64,000 nt of DNA, taken from positions 1 to 64,000 of the forward strand of contig FOPE01000011.1 in the NCBI GenBank assembly GCA_900113385.1, read 5' to 3'. Source of the DNA: Lachnospiraceae bacterium C7. GTDB lineage: Bacteria; Bacillota; Clostridia; Lachnospirales; Lachnospiraceae. Positions within the stretch are counted from its first letter, which is position 1; each line of letters opens with the position of its first letter. A program made the translations under genes and the position numbers. This document shows, piece by piece, positions 45,522-54,685 of this stretch. The notes beneath the pieces are model-generated. The model made no database searches, was not told the origin of the DNA, and worked only from the letters and a program-made list of their open reading frames with translations.

Positions 45522-46721
45522 ATGGATTATAACTATTTAAAAGGAAAAAAATACACTATTTCAGATTGTGATAATTCTGCTAAGCGGATAATGTCCTTTA
45601 GCAAAGAACACCATGTAAAAATATCTTCCACTGCCAAATTAATTTTTGATTGTTTTGATGGTGAAAATTCTTTAGATGACATAATAAATATTTTAGCTCT
45701 TAATGAAATAGATATTTCAAAAGAAGAACTTATAGATATTATTGATAAGGTATTTTTACCTAACAATATGTTTGAAGGCCAAGCTTATCAGCGAAAAAAC
45801 GATTCTTTACTGTGGTTTAAAATTAATTTAATTGAATCAGATAAACTTGCTAGTTTTTTCAGTAGGCTTACCTTCTTATACAAAAAAACTTTTGCACTCC
45901 CTATAATTTTTTTAATTATTACATCAATCGTTTTATCTGGGTGGCAAATGTTTGATAGAGGATTATCAACATCATATACTAACAGCTTAAAAGTCCTTCT
46001 TATCGTATATATAGATATGATTATTCACGAATTTGGACATATTATTGCAGCATATTTTTTTAATATCCCTGTGGGGAAAATTGGTATGGGGATATACTTG
46101 TTTTACCCTGTAATGTTTGTGGATATGTCAAACACTTGGCGTGCCTCTAACAAACAAAGGGTACTTGTTGATATAGGTGGTATTTACTTTCAAATGATGC
46201 TACTAATTCCCCTTACAGCTCTTGGTTTTATTACAAAGGATACCACTTTTTTTGTTACTAATATTTCAATTGCCGTTGCTGTTGTAATTAATCTATTGCC
46301 TATTTTAAAACTTGATGGCTATTGGCTGTTTTGCGATGGCTTAGGCTTAGATAATCTATCCCAACATGCATTTGAAAAAATATTAGGTAAAGGAAAAAAT
46401 GCATCACGAAAATATGTATTTTTTTCTTGGTTATATGTAATAACTATTTTTGTATCAGTTGCCATGGCCCTCATATATTCTATAAGTATATTTAAAAATA
46501 TAGATTATGTGGCTTTGCAACTCAAAAAAATAATTTATATGTTGACAAATAACGATATTTATAATGGCCTTGATGCTTTCAACAATATTTTTATTTATAT
46601 ATTGCCACTTTTATTTTTAAGCTTCATGGCTATAAGTATTTTATTTAACGTAATTGCAGGTTTTATTAAAGGTATTTTTAATTTCTGCGATTTGAAATTT
46701 AAAGGAGAGGTAAATGATTAA
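45522..46721 (+). CDS. M50-type membrane metalloprotease with N-terminal PqqD/RRE-like domain
   Basis: A 399-residue membrane protein. Residues 25-85 (VKISSTAKLIFDCFDGENSL, then DDIINIL) match the PqqD-like fold that binds RiPP leaders. Then come about eight membrane helices. The zinc site is HEFGH (169-173) with the third ligand in LKLDGYW (D265), the layout of site-2/M50 peptidases and of YydH. It probably removes the leader or releases the modified peptide at the membrane. It lies 49 bp after the maturase and overlaps the ATPase gene by 8 nt. Fusion of a recognition domain to the protease is the notable feature. Confidence 0.85.
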   Translation: MDYNYLKGKKYTISDCDNSAKRIMSFSKEHHVKISSTAKLIFDCFDGENSLDDIINILALNEIDISKEELIDIIDKVFLPNNMFEGQAYQRKNDSLLWFKINLIESDKLASFFSRLTFLYKKTFALPIIFLIITSIVLSGWQMFDRGLSTSYTNSLKVLLIVYIDMIIHEFGHIIAAYFFNIPVGKIGMGIYLFYPVMFVDMSNTWRASNKQRVLVDIGGIYFQMMLLIPLTALGFITKDTTFFVTNISIAVAVVINLLPILKLDGYWLFCDGLGLDNLSQHAFEKILGKGKNASRKYVFFSWLYVITIFVSVAMALIYSISIFKNIDYVALQLKKIIYMLTNNDIYNGLDAFNNIFIYILPLLFLSFMAISILFNVIAGFIKGIFNFCDLKFKGEVND

Positions 46722-47394
46722 ACTTGAACACATTAGCAAAACTTTTAAAACTGGATCTACTTCACAAAAGGTTTTAGATAACGTAAATTTTCAAATTAAT
46801 GATAATGATTTTATAACTATAAAAGGGCCTTCTGGCTGTGGAAAGTCAACTCTTTTAGGTATTACATCTTTGTTACTTTCACCAGATCATGACATACGAA
46901 GTGCCCTCTACTACGACGATTTCAAAGTGAATTTTAAAAAAGAAAAACAACTTGAATCCCTTCGCATGCACAACATTGGTATGGTTTTTCAATCAACCAA
47001 CCTAATTAGCTCTTTATCAGTTCTAGAGAATGTACTTTTACCAGTGGATTATAAAATTATTCCTAGACGTGACGCCATTGAAAAAGCTAAATTACTTCTT
47101 ACAAAAGTAGGATTACGTGAAAAAAAGAATTTTAAAATTTCTTTATTATCAGGTGGTGAAGCACAACGTGTATCTATTGTTCGTGCTTTAATGAATGATC
47201 CTAAAGTTTTATTTTGTGATGAACCTACAGGTGCCTTAGACAAAGAAACTAGTTCTGAAATTTTAGAACTTTTACTTGAATTTTCAAAAGAAAACAATTC
47301 TGCTCTTGTAATTGTAACTCACGATAATGATATTTGGATGTCCGGTAAACGCAAAGTCATTTTAGAGGGAGGTCGCTTAATTGAGAACCCTTAA
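46714..47394 (+). CDS. ABC transporter ATP-binding protein (MacB/LolD type)
   Basis: A 226-residue ATPase: Walker A GPSGCGKST (about 37-45), Q-loop FQSTNL, signature LSGGEAQRV, Walker B VLFCDEPTGALD and the H-loop THD. This type pairs with FtsX-like permeases. GGAGAGG lies inside the protease gene. With the next gene it should export the mature peptide or give immunity to it. It overlaps the permease gene by 14 nt. Confidence 0.92.
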   Translation: MIKLEHISKTFKTGSTSQKVLDNVNFQINDNDFITIKGPSGCGKSTLLGITSLLLSPDHDIRSALYYDDFKVNFKKEKQLESLRMHNIGMVFQSTNLISSLSVLENVLLPVDYKIIPRRDAIEKAKLLLTKVGLREKKNFKISLLSGGEAQRVSIVRALMNDPKVLFCDEPTGALDKETSSEILELLLEFSKENNSALVIVTHDNDIWMSGKRKVILEGGRLIENP

Positions 47395-49753
47395 TATTTT
47401 TACCAGTTATAACTTAAAACAATTTAAATCTAGCAAAATTTTATATTTTTTTATCTGCATCTCCGTGACTATAGCTACTTGCATGGCATTGTCCGTTCCT
47501 GTAATAATCAATACAATGACTACTGCTTCAGAAAAAAGCCAAAAACGCATTAATGGTGCTGACATTAAAATTGAGATGAATTATAAATCCCAAAATGTCT
47601 GCGACAAGCTAGATTCACTAGTGGATAGTGGCGTAATTAAAAATTACACTTATAAACAAGCTTACAATGCTTCTATACACCACCAAAAAAACGATTACTA
47701 CATTGACCTAGTAACCGAAGATAATCTTGCTGATAACGAAGCTACTGTTTCTAGTACAACTGCTGAAAAATTAAATTTACATTTAAAAGATAAGATAAGT
47801 GTTTTAGGAGAAAATTACACTATAAAATCTATTGATGATTTAAACTTTGGCGTATCATCTCAAGCATCACAATTGGGGTACGTAAAGCTAAACTCTAAGA
47901 ATATATCCATCGATACAAAGCCGTATGCCCATTTATACCTTATAAATGCCAAAAGTGATTCTTCTTCAAAAATAAAATCTCTTAAAGCTCAACTAAAAAA
48001 AGACTTTAAAAAAGATTTTAATTCTAATTGCCTAATTAGTTCAACTGAAGATGTAGCTAAGGAAAATGCTGAAAAAATAAATAGCACTGTCTTAATTATA
48101 AACATGTTAAATACTATCGTATTTTTATTTACACTTTTTGCAATTATTTCATGTTTAAATATGATTTTATCCTTACGCAACAAAGACATTGCAGCTATGA
48201 AACTTTCAAATATTCCTTCAAAAAATATTAAAAATGCCTTTTTGTTGGAATTTTTTAGTACCACAACTTTAGGTATAATTTTAGGAGCCATTCTTAGTAA
48301 TAAAATCAGCTTTCTAATGCTAAAATACAATGGAATAACTTCTAAAAACACCTTTAGTATTAACTCTGCTTTAACAATATTTGTAGGTTGCATTTTGTTT
48401 GAAATCATCTATATTTTATATGGTTTTACTCTAGCAAAAAAAATTAAACATTTAAAGCCTCTAGCTGTTATAAAAGGAGATGAACCTGCTACCTTTAAAA
48501 GACGCCATGGTTTTTCAATGATTTTGATAACCATAATCTCCATGTTTGTGTATTCGATCTATGTTGGAACTATAACTGCATTTATTAGTAGCGTAATTAT
48601 TTTTATAGTTTTACTTTTACTTTTTGTTGTTTCAATTTTGCTAATATATATTTTGTCATCTATCCCGCTTTCATGGAAATGTGGCAACTATACCTTCAAA
48701 AAAATCAAAAGCAGAAAATGCTCAAATGCTCTTGTTGTTGTATCACTAGTGTTTATGAGCTCCTTTATCCTCTTTGGTTTTAGACTTCCACAAGGGCTTA
48801 CAGACAGCTATTCTAAGGGACTAAACGACACTTTACCTTATAATCACATAGCTTTTGTTTCTGCGAAAAAAGATTTTAACCCTATCAAAAAAATAACTTA
48901 TTCTAAATTTGATGTAAACTTTGATTGCACAACTATAGACCCAAGTAACAACTCATTAGTACCTGTTATATTTGCTAAAACATCTGAGGAGAATTATGGT
49001 CTTAAATATAAAATTAAATCTGGAGTTAATCTTTTTGAAGGTTCAGGTGTTCTAATTTCAGATGTATTTGCTAAAGACCATAATTTAAATCTTAGAGACA
49101 ACTTAACTATTTCCTATAATGACATTTCTGCTTCATTTAAAATAAAAGGTATTTATGTTTCAAAAAATATAAATCCAACAATTATTTTATCTGATAACAC
49201 AAGTAATGTTTTAACTGATGCTAAAGAATCATTTTCCAAGGAAATGTACTTAATGAACTGTGATTCTGCTACCATTACAGCTGAAGCTAAATCCCTAAAG
49301 GGTGCTATGTTTTTAAATATAAGTGATTTAAATGATGCCTTACTTAGCTTACTTGACGGCTATGTAAAAATGCTTAGACTATTATCTATCATTTGTATAA
49401 TTGTAGCTATTATATTTGGTTTAAATATTTGTCAATTATTTAGCATAAAAGATGGTAAAGAATACGCTATAATACGCGGTTTAGGACTTACTAAAGGATT
49501 TTTAACTTGTAGTAATGCTTTAGAATTAATTCAGATAGATTTTATCTCTTCTGTTCTTTCTATAGCCTTTTACTACACGGTATCCACTTTATTGTCCACC
49601 AATTTATTTAAAGAGACTTTCGTTTTTTCTGTTTTTGACGGATTTTTAATTATACTTTTAAACACCTTAATTGCTTTTATAATTTTCAGCAAAAGGCAGA
49701 TTCATATCCAAAAGAAATCAAACGATTTTACATTACTAAAGGATTACGACTAA
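47381..49753 (+). CDS. FtsX-type ABC transporter permease
   Basis: A 790-residue permease with two FtsX-like halves: a membrane helix at 18-38, a large outside domain (about 45-230), helices at about 245-375, a central set (about 390-470), a second outside domain (480-660) and three terminal helices. The start is TTG at 47381, supported by GAGGGAGG 8 nt upstream inside the ATPase gene; no closer ATG has a site. Partner of the preceding ATPase and last gene of the RiPP operon. MacB-like large-domain permeases often act in peptide export or resistance. Confidence 0.88.
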   Translation: MRTLNIFTSYNLKQFKSSKILYFFICISVTIATCMALSVPVIINTMTTASEKSQKRINGADIKIEMNYKSQNVCDKLDSLVDSGVIKNYTYKQAYNASIHHQKNDYYIDLVTEDNLADNEATVSSTTAEKLNLHLKDKISVLGENYTIKSIDDLNFGVSSQASQLGYVKLNSKNISIDTKPYAHLYLINAKSDSSSKIKSLKAQLKKDFKKDFNSNCLISSTEDVAKENAEKINSTVLIINMLNTIVFLFTLFAIISCLNMILSLRNKDIAAMKLSNIPSKNIKNAFLLEFFSTTTLGIILGAILSNKISFLMLKYNGITSKNTFSINSALTIFVGCILFEIIYILYGFTLAKKIKHLKPLAVIKGDEPATFKRRHGFSMILITIISMFVYSIYVGTITAFISSVIIFIVLLLLFVVSILLIYILSSIPLSWKCGNYTFKKIKSRKCSNALVVVSLVFMSSFILFGFRLPQGLTDSYSKGLNDTLPYNHIAFVSAKKDFNPIKKITYSKFDVNFDCTTIDPSNNSLVPVIFAKTSEENYGLKYKIKSGVNLFEGSGVLISDVFAKDHNLNLRDNLTISYNDISASFKIKGIYVSKNINPTIILSDNTSNVLTDAKESFSKEMYLMNCDSATITAEAKSLKGAMFLNISDLNDALLSLLDGYVKMLRLLSIICIIVAIIFGLNICQLFSIKDGKEYAIIRGLGLTKGFLTCSNALELIQIDFISSVLSIAFYYTVSTLLSTNLFKETFVFSVFDGFLIILLNTLIAFIIFSKRQIHIQKKSNDFTLLKDYD

Positions 49754-49837
49754 GTCTTTAAATCCCCCTCGTAAGATTTACCCTGGGATTTACCTATGCT
49801 TTAATTAAAAACAAAATACCCCGTCTAAGATATAAAA

Positions 49838-49877
49838 AAAGCTCATCAGCTTCTCCCCTTTGAAACTGATGAGCTTT
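49838..49877. terminator. Bidirectional terminator closing the RiPP operon
   Basis: AAAGCTCATCAG pairs with CTGATGAGCTTT (49838-49849/49866-49877), with A and T runs. Also serves the convergent symporter gene. Confidence 0.88.
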
Positions 49878-49952
49878 ATTAGTCTTTAATATCTCTTAAT
49901 AAGAATATTATTTAACATTAATCCCCTGAATAATATTCTTAACAATATTTAA

Positions 49953-51359
49953 TTATTTTAAAATACCAATAGACTGCATAAATAAAATTACAAACACAAC
50001 TGGTGCAACGTATTTAATCATAATACGATAAACCATTTTTCGTTTGAATTTTTCCCCGTTTTTTTGTACTTCATCTGTAACCCAATCTGGTCCAACTACC
50101 CAACCTATTAAAATAGCTGAAAGCAATGAAATAAGTGGCATTAAGAAGCTATTGCTCACATAATCCATTATATCTAAAAGCTGTCCAACTGAACCGTTTG
50201 GTAGCTTAAATTCGAAATAAAATACATTGTATCCTAAACAAATTACTACAGACGCAACTGTATAAATTATAGTAAGGATGCAAGTTATTTTTTTCCTTGT
50301 GACATGGAATAGCTCCATGCAATTTGCTACTAATGTCTCTAACACTGATATACATGATGACAATGCTGCAAAAAATACCATTACAAAGAATACTAATCCA
50401 ACTAATTTTCCCGGCAATCCCATAGCCTTAAACACTTTTGGCAATGAGATAAATACCAAACCTGGTCCTGCTGACATTCCTTCGATTCCTGAAAAAACAT
50501 AGATGCTAGGAATGATCATCATACCAGCTAAAAATGCTGCAATTGTATCAAATATTTCTATCTGTGTAATAGATTTATTCATGTCAACTTTGTCATCTAC
50601 ATATGAGCCATATGTAATCATAATTCCCATAGATACACTTAATGAGAAAAATAATTGACTCATTGCATCTAATAAAATTTGTAAAAATCTTTGAATCGTC
50701 ATACCTTTAAAATCTGGTATAACGTACACTTTTAGGCCCTCTAAACCTGTTCTAACAACCGCTTTTCCCGAAGCATCTTTTCCCGAAAATTCCAATGTTA
50801 ATGAATAAACTGCAATAATTATTATGATTATAAACAACCCTGGCATAATAATTTTTGAAAATTTTTCAATCCCCTTTTCAACTCCCAAAAAGACTATAAG
50901 AGATGTAATAGCCATAAAAATAAACATAAAAGCTATTGGTGCAACATTTGATGTAATAAACCCTGTAAAATATCCATCTTTTGTAGCTTCATCTCCACTA
51001 TTAGTCAAGTAAATTGTTACATACTTTGTAATCCATCCTCCGATTACTGCATAATAAGTCATAATAAGTGCTGGAACAATGAATGTTAAAACCCCCAAAA
51101 ACTTCCATCCCTTTTTCATTTTTCCATATGCATAAATTGAACTTTTTTTCGTTTTTCTTCCAATGGCAAGATCACTAGTAAGTAAAGTAAATCCGAATGT
51201 GATTACTAGTATAAAATACACTAATAAAAATATTCCACCGCCGTCTTTTGCAGTAAGATATGGGAATCTCCATATATTTCCCAATCCTACTGCACTTCCT
51301 GCTGCTGCCATTACAAAACCAAGTTGCCCACTAAATCCACCTTTTTTCTTATGTTTCAT
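49953..51359 (-). CDS. Neurotransmitter:sodium symporter family transporter
   Basis: A 468-residue membrane transporter of the NSS/SNF family, which in bacteria takes up amino acids with Na+. The helix 1 signature GSAVGLGNIWRFPYL (residues 16-30) is intact, followed by about eleven more helices. The family residue pattern in helix 6 and 8 regions (LFFSLSVSMGIMITYGSY, ALSSCISVLETLVANCMELF) is recognisable. It is the second of two tandem paralogues with a 22-bp gap, so probably one transcript. The substrate cannot be read from sequence. Confidence 0.92.
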   Translation of the reverse strand: MKHKKKGGFSGQLGFVMAAAGSAVGLGNIWRFPYLTAKDGGGIFLLVYFILVITFGFTLLTSDLAIGRKTKKSSIYAYGKMKKGWKFLGVLTFIVPALIMTYYAVIGGWITKYVTIYLTNSGDEATKDGYFTGFITSNVAPIAFMFIFMAITSLIVFLGVEKGIEKFSKIIMPGLFIIIIIIAVYSLTLEFSGKDASGKAVVRTGLEGLKVYVIPDFKGMTIQRFLQILLDAMSQLFFSLSVSMGIMITYGSYVDDKVDMNKSITQIEIFDTIAAFLAGMMIIPSIYVFSGIEGMSAGPGLVFISLPKVFKAMGLPGKLVGLVFFVMVFFAALSSCISVLETLVANCMELFHVTRKKITCILTIIYTVASVVICLGYNVFYFEFKLPNGSVGQLLDIMDYVSNSFLMPLISLLSAILIGWVVGPDWVTDEVQKNGEKFKRKMVYRIMIKYVAPVVFVILFMQSIGILK

Positions 51360-51381
51360 AATTATTCTCCTATCATATTTT

Positions 51382-52749
51382 TTAGATATGTATAATATTT
51401 AATGCATTCAATACAGAACTTACTAAAATTACTACTAATAATATAATAGATAAATATTTCATTACAAAATTATAAATAAACTTTCTTCTAAACTTCGATG
51501 TACTTGTAATTTCCTCTTCGATTTTCTCTAATCCTACAACTTTAAGAATTAATACACATGTTGCAATAGCTGCAATCGGCATCATAACTGAGTTTGTTAA
51601 GAAATCAAAGAAATCAAGGAAACTCATACCTAATGGTGTTACTCCTGATAACACATTAAACCCTAATGCTGATAATAAACCTAATACAATAATAATTGTT
51701 CCCGTTAATACTGCAGCTTTTCTTCTAGATAAATGTAATTCATCTTCAAATGTCGAAACAACACTTTCTGCAAGTGCTACAGAACTTGTTAATGCTGCAA
51801 ACATAACTAACATAAAGAATAAAACACCAATAATTGTTCCAAGTCCCATGCTATTAAACACGTTTGGTAATGAAACAAACATTAAACTTGGACCTGCATT
51901 TAAAGTTGCTTTTGAACCACCATTAAATGCAAATACTGCTGGAATAATCATAAGTCCAGCTAAAATAGCAATGGCTGTGTCAAAAATTTCAACTTGCTCT
52001 GTTGAGCCTTCAATATCAATATCTTTTTTCATATAAGAACCAAATGTAAATAAAATACCCATAGCAATAGATAATGAGTAAAACATCTGTCCTAACGCTG
52101 CTACTACTGTCATTAATGAAAAATCCTTGAAATTTGGAATTAGAAAATACTTAACTCCTTCTATAGCTCCAGGTCTAGTAACTGAATAAATTACAACGAT
52201 TACTGCTAAAACAACTAAAACTGGCATCATAAACTTCGATACCTTCTCAATACCATTTTGTACTCCTGCAAAAATGATAATAATCGTAATCAATGAAAAA
52301 ATTAAAAACCAAATTACTTGTTGCTGACTTGAACCTATAAAATTAGTAAATGTGTCTTTGTGGGATAATTCTTTGCCATGACCTGTTGCATAACCAACGA
52401 AATATCTCATAACCCAACCACCGATTACTGAATAATAAGGTACGATTAATAATGGAATAATTGCGTTCATCCATCCACCAATATTAAGAATTGGCCCTAC
52501 TTTGAAATGCTTAAATGCTCCTACTGGACTTTTGTTAGTCATTCTACCTAATGTGGATTCTGACATAATCATTGTGTAACCAAATGTAAAAGCTAAAATT
52601 AAATATACTAATAGAAAAATTCCTCCACCATACTTTGCTGCAAGGTATGGAAATCTCCAAATATTACCTAAACCAACTGCGCTTCCGGCTGCAGCTAATA
52701 CAAAACCTAATTTGCCAGAAAACTTGCTTCTTTTTTTCTTCTTGTCCAT
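51382..52749 (-). CDS. Neurotransmitter:sodium symporter family transporter
   Basis: A 455-residue NSS paralogue of the downstream gene: GSAVGLGNIWRFPYL at residues 18-32, about twelve membrane helices, and FYSLSIAMGILFTFGSY and AALTSSVALAESVVSTFEDEL in the helix 6 and 8 regions. Basic residues open the N-terminus (KKKKRSKFSG). It is first in the pair and has its own promoter with a cre-like site. The pair probably imports related amino acids. Confidence 0.92.
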   Translation of the reverse strand: MDKKKKRSKFSGKLGFVLAAAGSAVGLGNIWRFPYLAAKYGGGIFLLVYLILAFTFGYTMIMSESTLGRMTNKSPVGAFKHFKVGPILNIGGWMNAIIPLLIVPYYSVIGGWVMRYFVGYATGHGKELSHKDTFTNFIGSSQQQVIWFLIFSLITIIIIFAGVQNGIEKVSKFMMPVLVVLAVIVVIYSVTRPGAIEGVKYFLIPNFKDFSLMTVVAALGQMFYSLSIAMGILFTFGSYMKKDIDIEGSTEQVEIFDTAIAILAGLMIIPAVFAFNGGSKATLNAGPSLMFVSLPNVFNSMGLGTIIGVLFFMLVMFAALTSSVALAESVVSTFEDELHLSRRKAAVLTGTIIIVLGLLSALGFNVLSGVTPLGMSFLDFFDFLTNSVMMPIAAIATCVLILKVVGLEKIEEEITSTSKFRRKFIYNFVMKYLSIILLVVILVSSVLNALNIIHI

Positions 52750-52891
52750 TAATAATGTTTCCTTTCTACAATCTCTTCCTAAAAAAAAGCTTCATGTAAT
52801 CTGTAGAAAATGTTGTTGCACGCTTTATATTTCGTACATCTTCTTTAATATAACCACATATTATAATTACATATTCACTTCATTTGTTTAA

Positions 52892-52920
52892 ATTATAAAT
52901 GTAAACGTTTCAAATGTCTA
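52892..52920 (-). promoter_or_regulatory. Promoter of the NSS pair with overlapping cre-like site
   Basis: TAGACA (52920-52915), a 17-bp spacer and TATAAT (52897-52892) on the minus strand. The spacer is TTTGAAACGTTTACA plus two bases. It fits the CcpA cre consensus with one mismatch, so glucose repression is possible. Elsewhere in 52750-53144 I see no gene. Confidence 0.5.
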
Positions 52921-53144
52921 CTAAAAAATACCAATTTTGACGATTTTTGTATACTATGAGCATAATTCTTATGTCTTTTTTTGTATCTTTAGTATATATT
53001 AATTATTTTTTATGGTTATATATTCTTTTTTTCCCTGTCGTTTTCGAGCAAAATTTTTAATATTTGGATTCTACTTCTACCTACTGGTATTTTTGTATTG
53101 TTTTTTTAGAAAAAAACATACTATCATTGCTACTTCTCCATTTT

Positions 53145-53198
53145 TGATAGTACCAAATAATGTTTCTTTTGATTTCCACAAATCATTTGATACTATCA
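53145..53198 (-). terminator. Likely terminator of the ABC exporter operon
   Basis: TGATAGTA / TACTATCA (53145-53152/53191-53198) with further inner CAAAT/ATTTG pairing. The minus strand follows with only a short T/A run, so strength is uncertain. Confidence 0.5.
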
Positions 53199-53218
53199 CT
53201 TTATTTTAATTAACTTTT

Positions 53219-53956
53219 TTAATTAACATCTTTTTTCATTAATAAAATATTGCCTAAAAAAACAGCAATAATTATATAACATAAAATATATTTCCATAAA
53301 TCTGACACAAATTTTTGTTGAGAAAAACAAGTGTCCACAACTGAAAAAATATTGTTTTTTACAATTTTTCTAAAAATTGGATTTGAGATCTGTGAACCTA
53401 TCTTTGAAATAAATACTCCTAGATTTCCTGAGAAAAAAACAAGTTGTATGATTAATGAAATTGTATATTTTTTAGTTACTATATTCAAAAACATTGCTGT
53501 TACGGCAAACACCAAATCAATACATATAAACACTAGGATTGACTCAACTATGTCACGCATGTTGATTGCACTATTTGTTTTATATTTAACAATAATTTCT
53601 AGTCCAAGATAAATTCCTCCTAATATAAAACTACACAATATATTAGCAATTAATTTTTCAAAATAAATCATATATTTAGGAATTTGTGACGTAAAAACTA
53701 TTTTTCTACTTGCTGATATGTAATCACATGCAAAAACTTCACAACTTATCATTAACAATAGGACCTTAAAATATACCCCATAGCTCAATAATAAAATTGT
53801 AATGATTTCATTTAATGAAAAATCCATAAACCCTCTCTTTGGAATATTCCACGCCATAACTATCACAAGTAGTCCTACTAAAATATAAAATATCATCGTT
53901 TTACTTTTTACTAAATGTTTAAAATCTTTTTTTAAAATTTCTAACTCTTTACTCAT
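53219..53956 (-). CDS. ABC-2 type permease (immunity-like exporter)
   Basis: A 245-residue membrane protein with about six helices, typical of the small EG-type permeases of lantibiotic/bacitracin immunity exporters. The N-terminus reads MSKELEILKKDFKHLVKSK before the first helix. I chose the ATG at 53956 (TGGAG 8 nt upstream) over upstream in-frame starts that lie deeper inside the preceding gene. It overlaps that gene by 8 nt. It partners with the ATPase at 54686-55582. The substrate is unknown. Confidence 0.75.
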   Translation of the reverse strand: MSKELEILKKDFKHLVKSKTMIFYILVGLLVIVMAWNIPKRGFMDFSLNEIITILLLSYGVYFKVLLLMISCEVFACDYISASRKIVFTSQIPKYMIYFEKLIANILCSFILGGIYLGLEIIVKYKTNSAINMRDIVESILVFICIDLVFAVTAMFLNIVTKKYTISLIIQLVFFSGNLGVFISKIGSQISNPIFRKIVKNNIFSVVDTCFSQQKFVSDLWKYILCYIIIAVFLGNILLMKKDVN

Positions 53957-54683
53957 CTTGTTGGTCTCCATTAACTCTAGAAAAATCACTTTTTTGTTCT
54001 ATAATCAATCCTAACAACATATAAACTAGGGATATCCCTAAAATAACTGTAACATCTGCGACTCGTATATCTGCATTTCTAACCCTAGCTCTCAAACGCC
54101 AAATAGGCATTTTTTCTATTAAATCTACGCTTTTCCATAAACTTTTTACCATTACATAGGCATATGGAAAAACTAGTGTGTACAATGCAACAAATATCAC
54201 AGTTGATTTGTAATTTAAAAACAATTCTGATAACAAATATGATACTTGTGATATGTAAAACGCTAAAATAATAAAAAATATAAACGTTCCAGTCATGTCC
54301 GAAACATTGACTTTTTCTTTTCCAACAATTGTCCATACAGCATAACATCCTATAGCTATGAATCCCATAAATGCTGAAGTCATTACAACAGAAAGTGTTC
54401 TACCAATTATAAAACTAAATGAATTCATATTTGATGTTGCCAATTGTTTATACATACCATTTGAAAACTCATTTGCAAACATATAGGCTGCAACAAAATT
54501 AATATATATATTGCACAGTACCACAAACATCAAAAACGTTCCGCTTGCATTTTTATTAACTCCTAATTGTCTTACTATTCCACATACAAATACAAAAAGC
54601 GAAAACAACAAAAAATACAATGTGCTTTTTTGTTTTAAGTTCTCTTTAAATTTAAATATTCCAACAAATAATATTCTGTCCAT
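53949..54683 (-). CDS. ABC-2 type permease (immunity-like exporter)
   Basis: A 244-residue membrane protein with six helices (about 19-38, 52-72, 97-118, 128-155, 160-180, 212-232). It contains MFANEFSNGMYKQLATSNMN, the cytoplasmic loop typical of ABC-2 permeases of the bacitracin/lantibiotic group. It starts 2 nt after the ATPase gene ends and overlaps the second permease gene, so all three are translated together. Confidence 0.8.
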   Translation of the reverse strand: MDRILFVGIFKFKENLKQKSTLYFLLFSLFVFVCGIVRQLGVNKNASGTFLMFVVLCNIYINFVAAYMFANEFSNGMYKQLATSNMNSFSFIIGRTLSVVMTSAFMGFIAIGCYAVWTIVGKEKVNVSDMTGTFIFFIILAFYISQVSYLLSELFLNYKSTVIFVALYTLVFPYAYVMVKSLWKSVDLIEKMPIWRLRARVRNADIRVADVTVILGISLVYMLLGLIIEQKSDFSRVNGDQQDE

Positions 54684-54685
54684 TT

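Noticed and set aside
43802-49753. Simple assignment as a yyd (YydF epipeptide) operon
   Set aside because: Order is the same, but the precursor is Cys-rich and the maturase has a complete SPASM domain, unlike YydF/YydG.
53012-53209. 65-codon aromatic plus-strand ORF between the symporter and ABC genes
   Set aside because: Composition is that of translated T-rich DNA and it runs into the terminator hairpin; no ribosome site.
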